Both the position numbers and the translations under genes were made by a program. Positions 10,878 to 18,748 of a stretch of DNA of 42,253 bases are shown in pieces (position 1 is the first letter of the stretch; each line of letters opens with the position of its first letter). Under the pieces are notes generated by a model that made no database searches, was not told the DNA's origin, and worked only from the letters and a program-made list of their open reading frames with translations. This DNA is from Deltaproteobacteria bacterium (GTDB lineage: Bacteria > Desulfobacterota > Desulfuromonadia > Geobacterales > Pseudopelobacteraceae): positions 1 to 42,253 of the forward strand of contig JAJYCS010000013.1 of assembly GCA_021778115.1 (NCBI GenBank), written 5' to 3'.

Positions 10878-11646
10878 TGAGGGGTTCCTCCCGCTGCATC
10901 ATCTCCCGCGCCAGCTGCAGGTATGCCGCGGCCCCTTTGGAGGTAATATCGTAATAGATGATCGGTTTGCCGTGGCTGGGGGCCTCGGCCAGTCGTATGT
11001 TACGCGGCACCACCGTCTCGAACAGCTCCCGCGGGAAATGGACGCGGATCTCGGCGGCCACATCCCTGCCCAGATTGCCCCGGCTGTCGAACATGGTCAG
11101 GAGAATCCCCTCAATGGCCAGTGAGGGGTTGAGCCCCCGCTGCACCAGACCGATGGTCTGCAGGATCTGGGAAAGTCCCTCCATGGCGTAATACTCGCAT
11201 TGCAACGGGATCAGCACCGAATCGGCAGCCGTCATGGCATTGACGGTCAACAGGTTGAGGGAGGGTGGGCAGTCCACCAGGATATACCGGTACTGATCGG
11301 CCACGGCGGTCAGGGCATGCTTGAGCCGCTGCTCCCGACCGGTCTCGGTGGCAAGCTCAAGCTCGGCGCCTGCCAGATCGGCCGTTGCGGGGAGGATATG
11401 CAGGTAGGGATGCCCCGTATCGACGACCAAGGTCTGCACCTCGGCCTGGTTGATCAACAGGTCGTAGATGGAATGGGGCAGTCGCCCCTTGTCCATACCG
11501 ACCCCACTGGTGGCGTTCCCCTGGGGATCGATGTCCACCAGCAGGGTGGGACGCTCGCTGGCTGCCAGGGCTGCTGCCAGGTTCACGGCGGTGGTGGTCT
11601 TGCCCACCCCCCCTTTTTGATTGGCTATACAGATGATCTTTGCCAT
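10870..11646 (-). CDS. parA: chromosome-partitioning ATPase ParA
   Basis: This 258-aa ParA/Soj ATPase has the deviant Walker A motif KGGVGKTTTAVNLA near the N-terminus, and LVDIDPQGNAT and YILVDCPPSL further on. Length is normal for the chromosomal Soj type without an N-terminal DNA-binding domain. ATP-bound dimers coat the nucleoid and ParB stimulates hydrolysis to move the origin. It overlaps parB by 8 bases. A candidate promoter lies between it and the RluA-type gene. The ribosome site is weak (AGCGGG). Confidence 0.97.
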   Translation of the reverse strand: MAKIICIANQKGGVGKTTTAVNLAAALAASERPTLLVDIDPQGNATSGVGMDKGRLPHSIYDLLINQAEVQTLVVDTGHPYLHILPATADLAGAELELATETGREQRLKHALTAVADQYRYILVDCPPSLNLLTVNAMTAADSVLIPLQCEYYAMEGLSQILQTIGLVQRGLNPSLAIEGILLTMFDSRGNLGRDVAAEIRVHFPRELFETVVPRNIRLAEAPSHGKPIIYYDITSKGAAAYLQLAREMMQREEPLSA

Positions 11647-11712
11647 AAACCCGCTGTTCTAGTTTACTAAGCCATGAAGATGGATTGGTAGGTGGAGGTC
11701 TGCGAGGCAGAA

Positions 11713-11742
11713 AAGCTACCACAAAGCCGCTGATGGTGTAAA
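11713..11742 (-). promoter_or_regulatory. parAB promoter
   Basis: On the minus strand TTTACA (11742-11737) is followed after 18 bases by TAGCTT (11718-11713) with an upstream TGG. The ten-base block TGTGGTAGCT (11723-11714) starts 13 bases after the -35, exactly as in the atp promoter. The predicted leader to parA is about 60 bases. It lies immediately after the RluA gene stop. Confidence 0.55.
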
Positions 11743-11750
11743 TAGACTTT

Positions 11751-12638
11751 TCAGACGGGGCGGATGTCCTGCAGACAGGGGCCGCACTGAGCGACAAACT
11801 CCTGATCCAGCGGTGCACAGAGGGCCCTCTCCCGGTTATCCCGGCCGGGAAAGGTCAATCCGAGACAGTGCAGCACGAGCCGTGGCGCAACAGCCCCACC
11901 ATAGGTCGTATCACCGACGATCGGCATCCCGGCGGCCGCCAGATGCACCCGGATCTGATGGGTCCTGCCGGTCACGGGCTGTGCTTCCAACAGAGACCTG
12001 CCATCGCAGACCGCCAGACAGCGAAAACGGGTACAGGCCGAACGTCCTCCGGCAACAACACCGTAACGGGCACTGGCCACCTTGCCGATCGGTCCGTCGG
12101 CAACCCACTCGGCGGCGGCCGGCACGCCGGTTACCAGGGCGAGGTACTGTTTATGGATGGTCCCCTGCTTGAACAGTTCCGAGAGCCAGGCTGCGGCCTG
12201 ACGGTGTTTCGGAAACAACATCAGCCCCGAGGTGCCGCGGTCAAGGCGATGCACGATCCGCACCGGCTCCCGAATACCCTGCCGCACGAACTCCTCCACA
12301 ACCCAGTATTCCAGCGTCCCCTTCAGCTGGTATGGCGTACGCTGACTGGCCACGCCGGACGGCTTGTTGACCGCCAACAGATCGCGGTCCTGGTAGACAA
12401 TCGCCTCCGTCCCCAGCATCAGCTCCCGGAACTCGCCCGGCTGCATCAGACCGGCGGTCAACATATCGCCGACCTTCACCGATCGGGAGGCCACCCGCAC
12501 CATGGCCTGATTGACCGCGCAGCCCCCCCGCTCGATGATCCGCCGGGCCTCACCCTTGCTGATCTGCGCCAGCCGGGCCAGGGCCTCGTCAAGCCGCTGC
12601 CCGGCCAAACCGGCAGCTATGGTCAGATTGACTATCAT
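11751..12638 (-). CDS. RluA-family 23S/tRNA pseudouridine synthase
   Basis: This 295-aa protein has an N-terminal S4 RNA-binding region (about 12-60, LDEALARLAQISKGEARRII) and a RluA-type catalytic domain. The active-site aspartate is in RIVHRLDRGTSGL, and the domain also shows LLEAQPVTGRTHQIRVHL. These enzymes isomerise specific uridines in rRNA or tRNA to pseudouridine. Whether this is RluC-, RluD- or RluA-like cannot be decided here. The ATG has AGGAAGG 5 bases upstream; that same stretch could also be read as a -10 element. It is divergent from an RNA methyltransferase gene. Confidence 0.93.
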   Translation of the reverse strand: MIVNLTIAAGLAGQRLDEALARLAQISKGEARRIIERGGCAVNQAMVRVASRSVKVGDMLTAGLMQPGEFRELMLGTEAIVYQDRDLLAVNKPSGVASQRTPYQLKGTLEYWVVEEFVRQGIREPVRIVHRLDRGTSGLMLFPKHRQAAAWLSELFKQGTIHKQYLALVTGVPAAAEWVADGPIGKVASARYGVVAGGRSACTRFRCLAVCDGRSLLEAQPVTGRTHQIRVHLAAAGMPIVGDTTYGGAVAPRLVLHCLGLTFPGRDNRERALCAPLDQEFVAQCGPCLQDIRPV

Positions 12639-12644
12639 CTGGCC

Positions 12645-12674
12645 TTCCTACCACAGCTCTGCGGGGCAATGCAA
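12645..12674 (-). promoter_or_regulatory. candidate promoter of the RluA gene
   Basis: On the minus strand TTGCAT (12674-12669) is followed after 13 bases by TGTGGTAG (12655-12648), the same block and spacing as in the parA and atp promoters. The -10 would be TAGGAA, overlapping the ribosome binding site, and transcription would start at or next to the ATG. The overlap with the Shine-Dalgarno sequence makes this weaker than the other two. Confidence 0.35.
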
Positions 12675-12683
12675 ACAAACGGG

Positions 12684-12713
12684 TTGGCAGAACGAGCCCC
12701 CGTTTGCTACTCT
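12684..12713 (+). promoter_or_regulatory. promoter of the RNA methyltransferase gene
   Basis: TTGGCA (12684-12689), an 18-base spacer and TACTCT (12708-12713) with an upstream TGC form an extended -10 promoter. The predicted start, near 12720, leaves only about 3 bases before the ATG at 12724, so the mRNA may be nearly leaderless. No ribosome site is visible. Confidence 0.45.
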
Positions 12714-12723
12714 GCCGGCCATC

Positions 12724-13326
12724 ATGCACCCTCCCCAAACGGATATGCCGTTCTTGCGCGGCCCGGTACCGCTGGCCCACCTGTTGCTGCGCCAGGTTGT
12801 CAAGGCTGGCGACCGGGTGGTGGACGCCACCTGCGGCAACGGCAAGGACACCCTACTCCTGGCCGAGCTGGTGGGAGATGGCGGCCAGGTCTGGGCTTTT
12901 GACATCCAGCCCGCGGCGTTAGCGCGCACCCACCAGCGCCTCGGTGCGGCCGGGCTGGCCGATCGGGTCACCCTGCTTGCCTGCGGGCATGAAACCCTGT
13001 CAACACGGGTGCCACCACCGGTCTGCGCCGTGATTTTCAATCTGGGCTGGCTGCCGGGCGGCGACCGCACAATCATAACTGAACCGGCCACCACGCTTCC
13101 GGCCCTCGAAGGGGCCCTGCATATCCTCGGTGAGGGGGGGCTGCTGCTGATCACCTGCTATCCCGGCCATGCCGGCGGCGACCGTGAAACCGAGGCGGTG
13201 CTTGCCTGGGCGGCCGATCTCGACCCACAGCGGTTCCATGTCTGGCGCATGGGACAACTGAATGTGGACCAGGGCGCCCCTTTTTGCCTGGTGGTCCAGA
13301 AAGCGACCAGCCACCATGCTGCGTAA
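12724..13326 (+). CDS. YtqB/MnmM-like class I RNA methyltransferase
   Basis: This 200-aa SAM-dependent methyltransferase has motif I DATCGNGKDTLLLAELVG, the acidic motif II VWAFDIQP, and FNLGWLPGGDRTI, a signature of the PF06962 rRNA/tRNA methylase family. In Bacillus the YtqB member (MnmM) methylates the wobble uridine side chain of tRNA; that assignment is not proven here. An open frame extends upstream to 12511 but lies entirely over the divergent RluA gene, so ATG 12724 is chosen; M8 is an alternative. It overlaps the HpnI-like gene by 11 bases. Confidence 0.88.
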   Translation: MHPPQTDMPFLRGPVPLAHLLLRQVVKAGDRVVDATCGNGKDTLLLAELVGDGGQVWAFDIQPAALARTHQRLGAAGLADRVTLLACGHETLSTRVPPPVCAVIFNLGWLPGGDRTIITEPATTLPALEGALHILGEGGLLLITCYPGHAGGDRETEAVLAWAADLDPQRFHVWRMGQLNVDQGAPFCLVVQKATSHHAA

Positions 13327-14458
13327 CCTGCTCCCTTTTTGGGCTGTCCTGCCGGCCTCGGCGTACAGCCTGCTGTCGCTGTGGTGCGGTTGGCGATTCT
13401 TCCGCCAGCCGGCAGCGCTACCGGCGTCGGCTGAACCGGTCGGGGTCACCATCCTCAAACCGGTCAAGGGGATGGACGAGGGCAGCTACAAAAACTTCGC
13501 CTCCTTCTGTAGCCAGCAGTACGGTGGCCCTGTTCAGATCGTTTTTGCCGTGGCGGACAAGGACGATCCGGCTATCCCGCTCATTCAGCAGCTGATGACC
13601 GATTTCCCGGCCTGTTCGATAGAGCTCACCATCGACGCCACCATCCACGGTCCCAACTACAAGGTCTCCAATCTGATCAACGCCTACCCCAAGGCCCGCC
13701 ACGACCTGCTGGTAATCTGCGATAGCGATATCCGCGTCGAGCCGACCTTTCTGCAGTCGGTGAGTTCGCACTTTTCAGACTCGCAGCTGGGGCTGGTCAG
13801 CTCCCCCTACCGCTCCAGCCACGTCTTCGGACCGATCACCGCCCTGGAGGCCCTGGCCTTCACCGGCGAGATGACCCCCAACGTCCTGGTGGCGAGGCAA
13901 CTTGAGGGCCTTTCCTTTGCCCTGGGGGCCGCCATGACCTTCCGCCGTCAGGCCCTGGAGGCCATCGGCGGTCTGCCCGCCCTGGTCGACTACCTGGCGG
14001 ACGACTACCAACTGGGCAACCAGATACATCGCGCCGGTTGGCGGCTGATCCTGGATCGACAGGTGGTGGAGAGCATGCTCAGGCCGGAGACGCTGGCCGG
14101 CATCCTCTCCCGCCAGCTGCGCTGGTCCCGCACCATGCGGGTCAGCCGACCGGGCGGGTATCTCGCCTCCGGCATCACCCTGCCGGGCCTCGCCATCCTG
14201 CTGGCGCTACTCAGCGGTCCACTTCCCGCCGCCCTCGGCGCCATCACCCTGCTGTACCTAATCCGCCTCAGCGTCAGCACCTGTTTCAGCCGCTGCTGGG
14301 TCAAGGATCGACTTCTGCCGGCCTGGGGCTGGTTGCTGCCGCTGCGCGACCTGCTGGCCTTCGCCACCTGGCTGCTGGCCTTCCTCGGCAATCGCGTCAC
14401 CTGGCGTGGCGCCCGCTTTGCGGTACGGGCCGGCGGACGCCTCACGCCACTTCATTAA
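13316..14458 (+). CDS. hpnI: HpnI-like hopanoid glycosyltransferase
   Basis: This 380-aa membrane glycosyltransferase belongs to the ceramide-glucosyltransferase-like GT2 branch. It has an N-terminal membrane helix, the donor-site motif LVICDSDIRV (DxD type), YLADDYQLG, and the RQLRWSRTMR box ((Q/R)xxRW). Hydrophobic helices fill the last 110 residues. HpnI transfers N-acetylglucosamine to bacteriohopanetetrol, and this protein looks like that subgroup; a related lipid glycosyltransferase cannot be excluded. No HpnK or HpnJ gene follows. The frame is open from 13262, but ATG 13316 gives the natural start and an 11-base overlap with the methyltransferase gene. No clear ribosome site is present, so coupling is likely. 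Confidence 0.78.
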   Translation: MLRNLLPFWAVLPASAYSLLSLWCGWRFFRQPAALPASAEPVGVTILKPVKGMDEGSYKNFASFCSQQYGGPVQIVFAVADKDDPAIPLIQQLMTDFPACSIELTIDATIHGPNYKVSNLINAYPKARHDLLVICDSDIRVEPTFLQSVSSHFSDSQLGLVSSPYRSSHVFGPITALEALAFTGEMTPNVLVARQLEGLSFALGAAMTFRRQALEAIGGLPALVDYLADDYQLGNQIHRAGWRLILDRQVVESMLRPETLAGILSRQLRWSRTMRVSRPGGYLASGITLPGLAILLALLSGPLPAALGAITLLYLIRLSVSTCFSRCWVKDRLLPAWGWLLPLRDLLAFATWLLAFLGNRVTWRGARFAVRAGGRLTPLH

Positions 14459-14487
14459 ACCCTCAAGCGCCTTAACCAATCAGATGC

Positions 14488-14516
14488 TTTACTTTTTTTC
14501 CTGCAATCAGTATAGT
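14488..14516 (+). promoter_or_regulatory. promoter of the mla operon
   Basis: TTTACT (14488-14493), a 17-base spacer and TATAGT (14511-14516) match sigma-70 well. Transcription would start near 14523, about 50 bases before mlaE. No hairpin terminator for the upstream hpnI gene is seen in the 108-base gap, so some readthrough is possible. Confidence 0.6.
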
Positions 14517-14572
14517 CATTCGGTTGATCGTAGTATCTGAATACATCATCACCATCATCAACTGGATTGCCG

Positions 14573-15343
14573 GTGACTCACTTCATACGCGCCATAGGCA
14601 GATACGGCCTCTCCTTCCTGGAAGAGTTGGGGCGGATGGGGCAGTTTCTGCTCCATGCCGGTTATGCCCTCCTGCGCCAGCCGGGTCGGCCGGTACACGT
14701 CCTGAAGCAGATCAGCTTCATCGGCGCCAAGTCGCTCTTCGTGATCGTCTTGACCGCCGCCTTTACCGGCATGGTGCTGGGGCTGCAGGGCTACTACACC
14801 CTGGCAAAATTCGGTTCCGAGGGTCTGCTCGGCACCGCGGTGGCACTCTCGCTCATCCGTGAGCTGGGACCGGTCCTCTCCGCCCTGATGGTGACCGGCC
14901 GGGCGGGAAGCGCCATCACCGCCGAGATCGGCATCATGCGGATCAGCGAACAGATCGACGCCCTGGAGACCATGGCGCTGGATCCGTTCAAATATCTGGT
15001 ATCACCAAAGTTCATCGCGGCCATGCTCTCCGTCCCGCTTTTGTGCGCCATCTTCGATGTGGTTGGCATCTACGGCGGCTGGCTGGTGGGGGTCAAACTG
15101 CTGGGGGTGAATCCCGGCGCCTACTTCGGAGAGATGTACCGCTCCGTGCTCTGGAAGGATATCTGGTCCGGCATGGTCAAGTCCTACTCCTTCGGCGTCA
15201 TTATCGCCTGGATCGGCTGTTACAAGGGGTACTACGCCGGCCACGGCGCTGAAGGGGTCTCCAAGGCCACCACCGAATCGGTGGTGCTGACCTCGGTCCT
15301 GATTCTGGTCTGGGACTACTTCCTGACCTCGATACTACTATGA
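14573..15343 (+). CDS. mlaE: Mla lipid ABC transporter permease MlaE
   Basis: This is the permease of the Mla phospholipid transport complex in the inner membrane, about 256 aa with five to six membrane helices. Family hallmarks are the segment FTGMVLGLQGYYTLAKFG, the conserved loop LIRELGPVLSALMVTGRAGSAITAEIGIM, and EQIDALETMALDPFKYLVSPK. It pairs with MlaF and the substrate-binding ring of MlaD. The start is uncertain: GTG 14573 is chosen, and TTG 14567 is in frame; neither has a strong ribosome site. It is the first gene of the mlaE-mlaF-mlaD-tolC-mlaC operon and overlaps mlaF by 4 bases. Confidence 0.94.
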   Translation: MTHFIRAIGRYGLSFLEELGRMGQFLLHAGYALLRQPGRPVHVLKQISFIGAKSLFVIVLTAAFTGMVLGLQGYYTLAKFGSEGLLGTAVALSLIRELGPVLSALMVTGRAGSAITAEIGIMRISEQIDALETMALDPFKYLVSPKFIAAMLSVPLLCAIFDVVGIYGGWLVGVKLLGVNPGAYFGEMYRSVLWKDIWSGMVKSYSFGVIIAWIGCYKGYYAGHGAEGVSKATTESVVLTSVLILVWDYFLTSILL

Positions 15344-16092
15344 TCGAACTTGTCAATCTCCATAAATCCTTCGGCTCCCAAGCCGTCCTCAACGGCCTCG
15401 ATCTGTCCGTCCCGACCGGCAAGACCACCGCCGTTATCGGCCCCAGCGGCGAGGGCAAGAGCGTGATGCTCAAGCATATGATCGGCCTGCTCACGCCTGA
15501 TCAGGGGGATGTCCTGGTGGACGGCGCGAGTATCCTGGGGCTGCGCCGCACCGAGCTGAACCGGGTGCGGGAAAAGTTCGCCATGGTGTTTCAAAACGCC
15601 GCCCTGTTCGATTCGATGACGGTGTATGAGAATGTGGCCTTCCCCCTGGAGGAAAAGACCTCCTTCAGCCGTGATGAGATAAACGCCCGCGTCGAGACGG
15701 CGCTGCGCGAGGTAGGCCTGAAAGAGGTCAACCGGAAGTACCCGGACGAGCTGTCAGGGGGGATGAAAAAGCGGGTCGGCCTGGCCCGGGCCCTGCTGCT
15801 GGAACCGCAGATCGTGCTGTTCGACGAGCCAACCACCGGCCTTGACCCGGTGATCCGGCGGGCCATCCACCAACTGATCAAGGAAACCCAGGCCAAGTTC
15901 GGCTTTACCGCCGTCATCGTTTCCCATGACATCCCGGACATCTTCGAGGTGGCGCACCACGTGGCCATGCTCTACCGGGGCGAGATACTCCAGTTCGGCA
16001 CACCAGAAGAGATACAGGGATCCGACCATCCGGTGGTGCGACAGTTCATCACCGGCAGCCTGGACGGCCCGATCAATAGCGGAGCGGCATGA
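15340..16092 (+). CDS. mlaF: Mla lipid ABC transporter ATP-binding protein MlaF
   Basis: This 250-aa ABC ATPase has Walker A GPSGEGKSVMLK (Glu where Ser is usual), the signature LSGGMKKRVGLARAL typical of MlaF, Walker B IVLFDEPTTGLDPV and the H-loop VIVSHD. It powers lipid movement between inner-membrane MlaE and the periplasmic parts. Length is slightly shorter than E. coli MlaF. It overlaps both mlaE and mlaD by 4 bases (ATGA), which indicates tightly coupled translation. Confidence 0.95.
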   Translation: MIELVNLHKSFGSQAVLNGLDLSVPTGKTTAVIGPSGEGKSVMLKHMIGLLTPDQGDVLVDGASILGLRRTELNRVREKFAMVFQNAALFDSMTVYENVAFPLEEKTSFSRDEINARVETALREVGLKEVNRKYPDELSGGMKKRVGLARALLLEPQIVLFDEPTTGLDPVIRRAIHQLIKETQAKFGFTAVIVSHDIPDIFEVAHHVAMLYRGEILQFGTPEEIQGSDHPVVRQFITGSLDGPINSGAA

Positions 16093-16547
16093 CCATGAAC
16101 AGTGCAAAACTCGAACTGACCGTCGGCATCTTCATGCTGATCGGCATCCTCTGCCTGGGCTACCTGTCCATCAGGCTCGGCAAGATGGAGCTGATCGGCG
16201 GCAACTACTACCATATCTCGGCCCTGTTCGATTCGGTGTCGGGCCTGAAAAACGGCGCGCGGGTTGAGGTGGCCGGGGTCGAGGTGGGGGCCGTTGACCG
16301 GATCGCCCTTGCCAAGGATGGCAGCGAGCAGGCTCAGGTCTACATGAAGATCAAGGATGGCGTCAAACTGACCGATGACACCATCGCCTCGGTCCGCACC
16401 AGCGGTCTCATCGGCGACAAGTTCATCAAGCTTTCCCCCGGTGGTTCCAGCCAGATCCTGAAAGACGGCGGTAAGATACTGCAGACCGAGTCATCCGTTG
16501 ATATTGAGGACCTGATCAGCAAGTTTATCCACGGTAAGGTAAATTAG
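16089..16547 (+). CDS. mlaD: Mla MCE-domain protein MlaD
   Basis: This 152-aa protein has one N-terminal membrane helix (about 9-28) and a single MCE domain (about 37-115, with GLKNGARVEVAGVEVGAVDRI). It also contains the conserved LIGDKFIKLSPGG stretch and a short C-terminal tail. MlaD forms a hexameric ring in the periplasm that holds the lipid. The length matches small single-MCE proteins. It overlaps mlaF by 4 bases and is 9 bases from the TolC-family gene. Confidence 0.94.
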   Translation: MTMNSAKLELTVGIFMLIGILCLGYLSIRLGKMELIGGNYYHISALFDSVSGLKNGARVEVAGVEVGAVDRIALAKDGSEQAQVYMKIKDGVKLTDDTIASVRTSGLIGDKFIKLSPGGSSQILKDGGKILQTESSVDIEDLISKFIHGKVN

Positions 16548-16556
16548 GAGTAACCG

Positions 16557-17936
16557 ATGAGGAGCCCGTTCACCGCAGCAGTGACCGCCATGGCCCTGCT
16601 GGCCACCACCACAACCGCCATGGCCGGCAGCCCCGGCAAGACCACCCTGATCTTCGACCTGGACCACTGCATCAGCGCCGCGCTCAAGGCGGCTCCAGAA
16701 CTGGGCGAGGCACAGGCCGACCTCGACCTTACCGCTTCGAAGCTCCAGGAGGCCAAATCGTACCGCTATCCCCAGGCGGACGTGCTGGCCCTGTTCGGCC
16801 CGGCCCCCGGGGCTCAACGACAGGATATAACCCCCACCATCAACACGGATAAGGCCTTTACCAGCCATAACCTGACCTGGTTCACCAGCGCCGACCTCAT
16901 GGTGACACAACCGCTCTGGACCTTCGGCAAGATCACCAACAACATGCAGGCGGCGCTCCACGGCATGGAGGTGGACAAGGCCAAGAAACAGCAGAAGGCC
17001 GACGAGGTGGTGCTTGAGGTCAAGAAGTACTACTACGGTGTCCTGCTGGCCCGCGAGCTGAAGGATGTGCTGGCCGAGTTGCAGGACTACATGAACAGCG
17101 GCAGAAAGAAGGTCCAAGATCTGATCGCCCACGACGTCCCCTCGGGCGATGAGATGGACCTGTATAAGATCGACGCCTATTCCGGGGCCATTCACAAGTA
17201 TATGGCAGAGGCCAACAAGGGGGAACGATTGGCCCTGGCCGCCCTGAAGGCGCGTCTCAACCTGGGGGACAACGTCGAGATCGATCTCCCCCCCGAACGG
17301 CTGACCCTGGACAGCGCGCCGATCGGCGACATCACGACCTATATCGAGCAGGCCCGCCTCCAGCGGCCCGAATTCAGGCAGCTCAAAGAGGGGCTGGCGG
17401 CCCGCGCCGCACTGGTTGATGCGGCCAAGTCCAACTACTATCCCGACATCTTTCTGGCCGGTATTGTCTCCTGGGCCTATGCCGACAAACGGGACCGGAT
17501 CGACAACCCCTACCTAAGCGACCGGTTCCAGCATGCCTACGGCGGCGTCGCCCTGGGGCTCAAATGGCACCTGGACTTCGGCATAACCGGGGCCAAGGTG
17601 GCGGCCGAGCAGGCCCAGCTGAACCGCTTGCAGAGCACCCGGATCTACGCCGATGCCTACATCCCGCTGCAGGTCCGCAAGGCCTGGCTGGAGATGAAGG
17701 AGGCTGAAAAGGTGGCCACCGCGACCAAGGCGGCCTTTATGAGCGCAAAAAAATGGGGGGCAGCGGCCCTGGCCAACTTCGACTTCGGGATCGGCAGTTC
17801 CCGTGATGTCTTCGATGCGGTGGAGATCTACGGCAAGATGAAGGCCGACTACTTCCAGGCCCTCTACAACTACAGGATCGCCCAGGCCAATCTGGACTAC
17901 GCCATCGGTGAACAGCCGTCCGTACTGCGTCACTAA
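16557..17936 (+). CDS. TolC-family outer-membrane protein
   Basis: This 459-aa protein has a signal peptide (about 1-23, cleavage after Ala-Met-Ala) and two outer-membrane-efflux-protein (TolC) repeats. The repeats are long amphipathic helices with the usual spacing, for example LGEAQADLDLTASKLQEA and YNYRIAQANLDYAIGEQ. It probably forms a trimeric channel across the outer membrane. Its place between mlaD and mlaC is notable: E. coli mla operons have no TolC gene. It may give the lipid transporter its own outer-membrane outlet, which is an inference from position. RBS AGGAG lies 5 bases from the ATG. Confidence 0.88.
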   Translation: MRSPFTAAVTAMALLATTTTAMAGSPGKTTLIFDLDHCISAALKAAPELGEAQADLDLTASKLQEAKSYRYPQADVLALFGPAPGAQRQDITPTINTDKAFTSHNLTWFTSADLMVTQPLWTFGKITNNMQAALHGMEVDKAKKQQKADEVVLEVKKYYYGVLLARELKDVLAELQDYMNSGRKKVQDLIAHDVPSGDEMDLYKIDAYSGAIHKYMAEANKGERLALAALKARLNLGDNVEIDLPPERLTLDSAPIGDITTYIEQARLQRPEFRQLKEGLAARAALVDAAKSNYYPDIFLAGIVSWAYADKRDRIDNPYLSDRFQHAYGGVALGLKWHLDFGITGAKVAAEQAQLNRLQSTRIYADAYIPLQVRKAWLEMKEAEKVATATKAAFMSAKKWGAAALANFDFGIGSSRDVFDAVEIYGKMKADYFQALYNYRIAQANLDYAIGEQPSVLRH

Positions 17937-17963
17937 CCGGTTATCCCAGGAGGAACCATACCC

Positions 17964-18563
17964 ATGCTGAAACGTATCGCCACCCTCACCCTCTGCTGCC
18001 TGCTCCTTGCCAGCACCGCTTTTGCCTCTCTGACACCCGAGGTCAAACAGACGGTGGATGCCATCATCAAGATCGTCACCAACAAGGAGTTGAAAAAACC
18101 GAGCAACGAACACAAGCGCCGGGCAGCCATCAAAAAGGCGCTGAGCGTCATCTTCGACCAGCACGAGATGGCAAAGCGTTCCCTGGGGAGATACTGGAAC
18201 CAACGCACCCCGGCGGAGCAGAGACAGTTCGTTGACCTGTTCGCCACCCTCCTCGAGAACTCCTATGCCGGCAAGATCGAATCGTACAACAACGAAAAGA
18301 TTCTCTATCTCAAGGAGAACATTGAGGGCAATTACGGTGAGGTGCGTTCAAAAATCATCACCCCGAAGCAGGATGAATACTCCCTTGACTACCGGCTGCT
18401 CAAAGAGCCGAACGGCAGATGGATGGTCTACGACGTGGTGATCGAAGGGGTGAGCCTGGTCGCCAACTACCGCACCCAGTTCAACAAGATCATCACCGCG
18501 CAGGGGTATCCGGAACTGATCAAGAAACTGCAGGCCAAGAGCAACGAGATTAAGATGCAGTAA
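17964..18563 (+). CDS. mlaC: Mla periplasmic lipid carrier MlaC
   Basis: This 199-aa protein has a signal peptide (about 1-21, AFA cleavage) and an MlaC/Ttg2D domain over nearly all the mature chain. Recognisable stretches are HEMAKRSLGRYWNQRTPAEQRQFVDLFATLLENSYAG and WMVYDVVIEGVSLVANYRTQFNKII. It ferries phospholipid through the periplasm between MlaD and the outer membrane. It is the last gene of the mla operon, with AGGAGGAACC as its ribosome site. No mlaA or mlaB is in the window. Confidence 0.94.
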   Translation: MLKRIATLTLCCLLLASTAFASLTPEVKQTVDAIIKIVTNKELKKPSNEHKRRAAIKKALSVIFDQHEMAKRSLGRYWNQRTPAEQRQFVDLFATLLENSYAGKIESYNNEKILYLKENIEGNYGEVRSKIITPKQDEYSLDYRLLKEPNGRWMVYDVVIEGVSLVANYRTQFNKIITAQGYPELIKKLQAKSNEIKMQ

Positions 18564-18580
18564 TTGTGCAGCAAATCTGC

Positions 18581-18609
18581 TTGACAGCCCTACCGGGCTA
18601 TGCTACAGG
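18581..18609 (+). promoter_or_regulatory. promoter of the cold-shock gene
   Basis: TTGACA (18581-18586), a 17-base spacer and TACAGG (18604-18609) with an upstream TGC form an extended -10 promoter. Transcription would begin near 18616, giving a leader of about 130 bases before the ATG at 18749. Confidence 0.65.
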
Positions 18610-18620
18610 GACGCTGCAAT

Positions 18621-18695
18621 AAGTTTCGGACGTGTTGGCAGCACATGAACAGACAGCCTGCCTTGGCGACACTCCTGCACCGGTTCCGGAAACTT
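18621..18695 (+). promoter_or_regulatory. structured 5' leader of the cold-shock mRNA
   Basis: AAGTTTCGGA (18621-18630) can pair with TCCGGAAACTT (18685-18695) with a one-base bulge, closing a loop of about 54 bases that itself contains GGCAG/CTGCC complementarity. A long folded leader is a known feature of cspA-type mRNAs, where it changes shape with temperature. The 185 bases between mlaC and the csp gene contain no open frame that looks real. Confidence 0.5.
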
Positions 18696-18748
18696 AGGCA
18701 TCATTCAGCATCCGGCATGACCGGTAACCCACGAAGGAGGAAGTAAAG

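Noticed and set aside
12511-12723. N-terminal extension of the RNA methyltransferase frame
   Set aside because: The extra 71 codons lie mostly over the divergent RluA gene, have no family similarity, and start upstream of the predicted promoter.
13262-13315. Earlier ATG for the HpnI-like gene
   Set aside because: It lies deep in the methyltransferase gene, lacks a ribosome site and adds residues before the natural membrane helix.
14544-14562. CAT-rich run before mlaE
   Set aside because: A short chance repeat (CATCATCACCATCATCAAC) with no sign of a functional repeat or a coding role.
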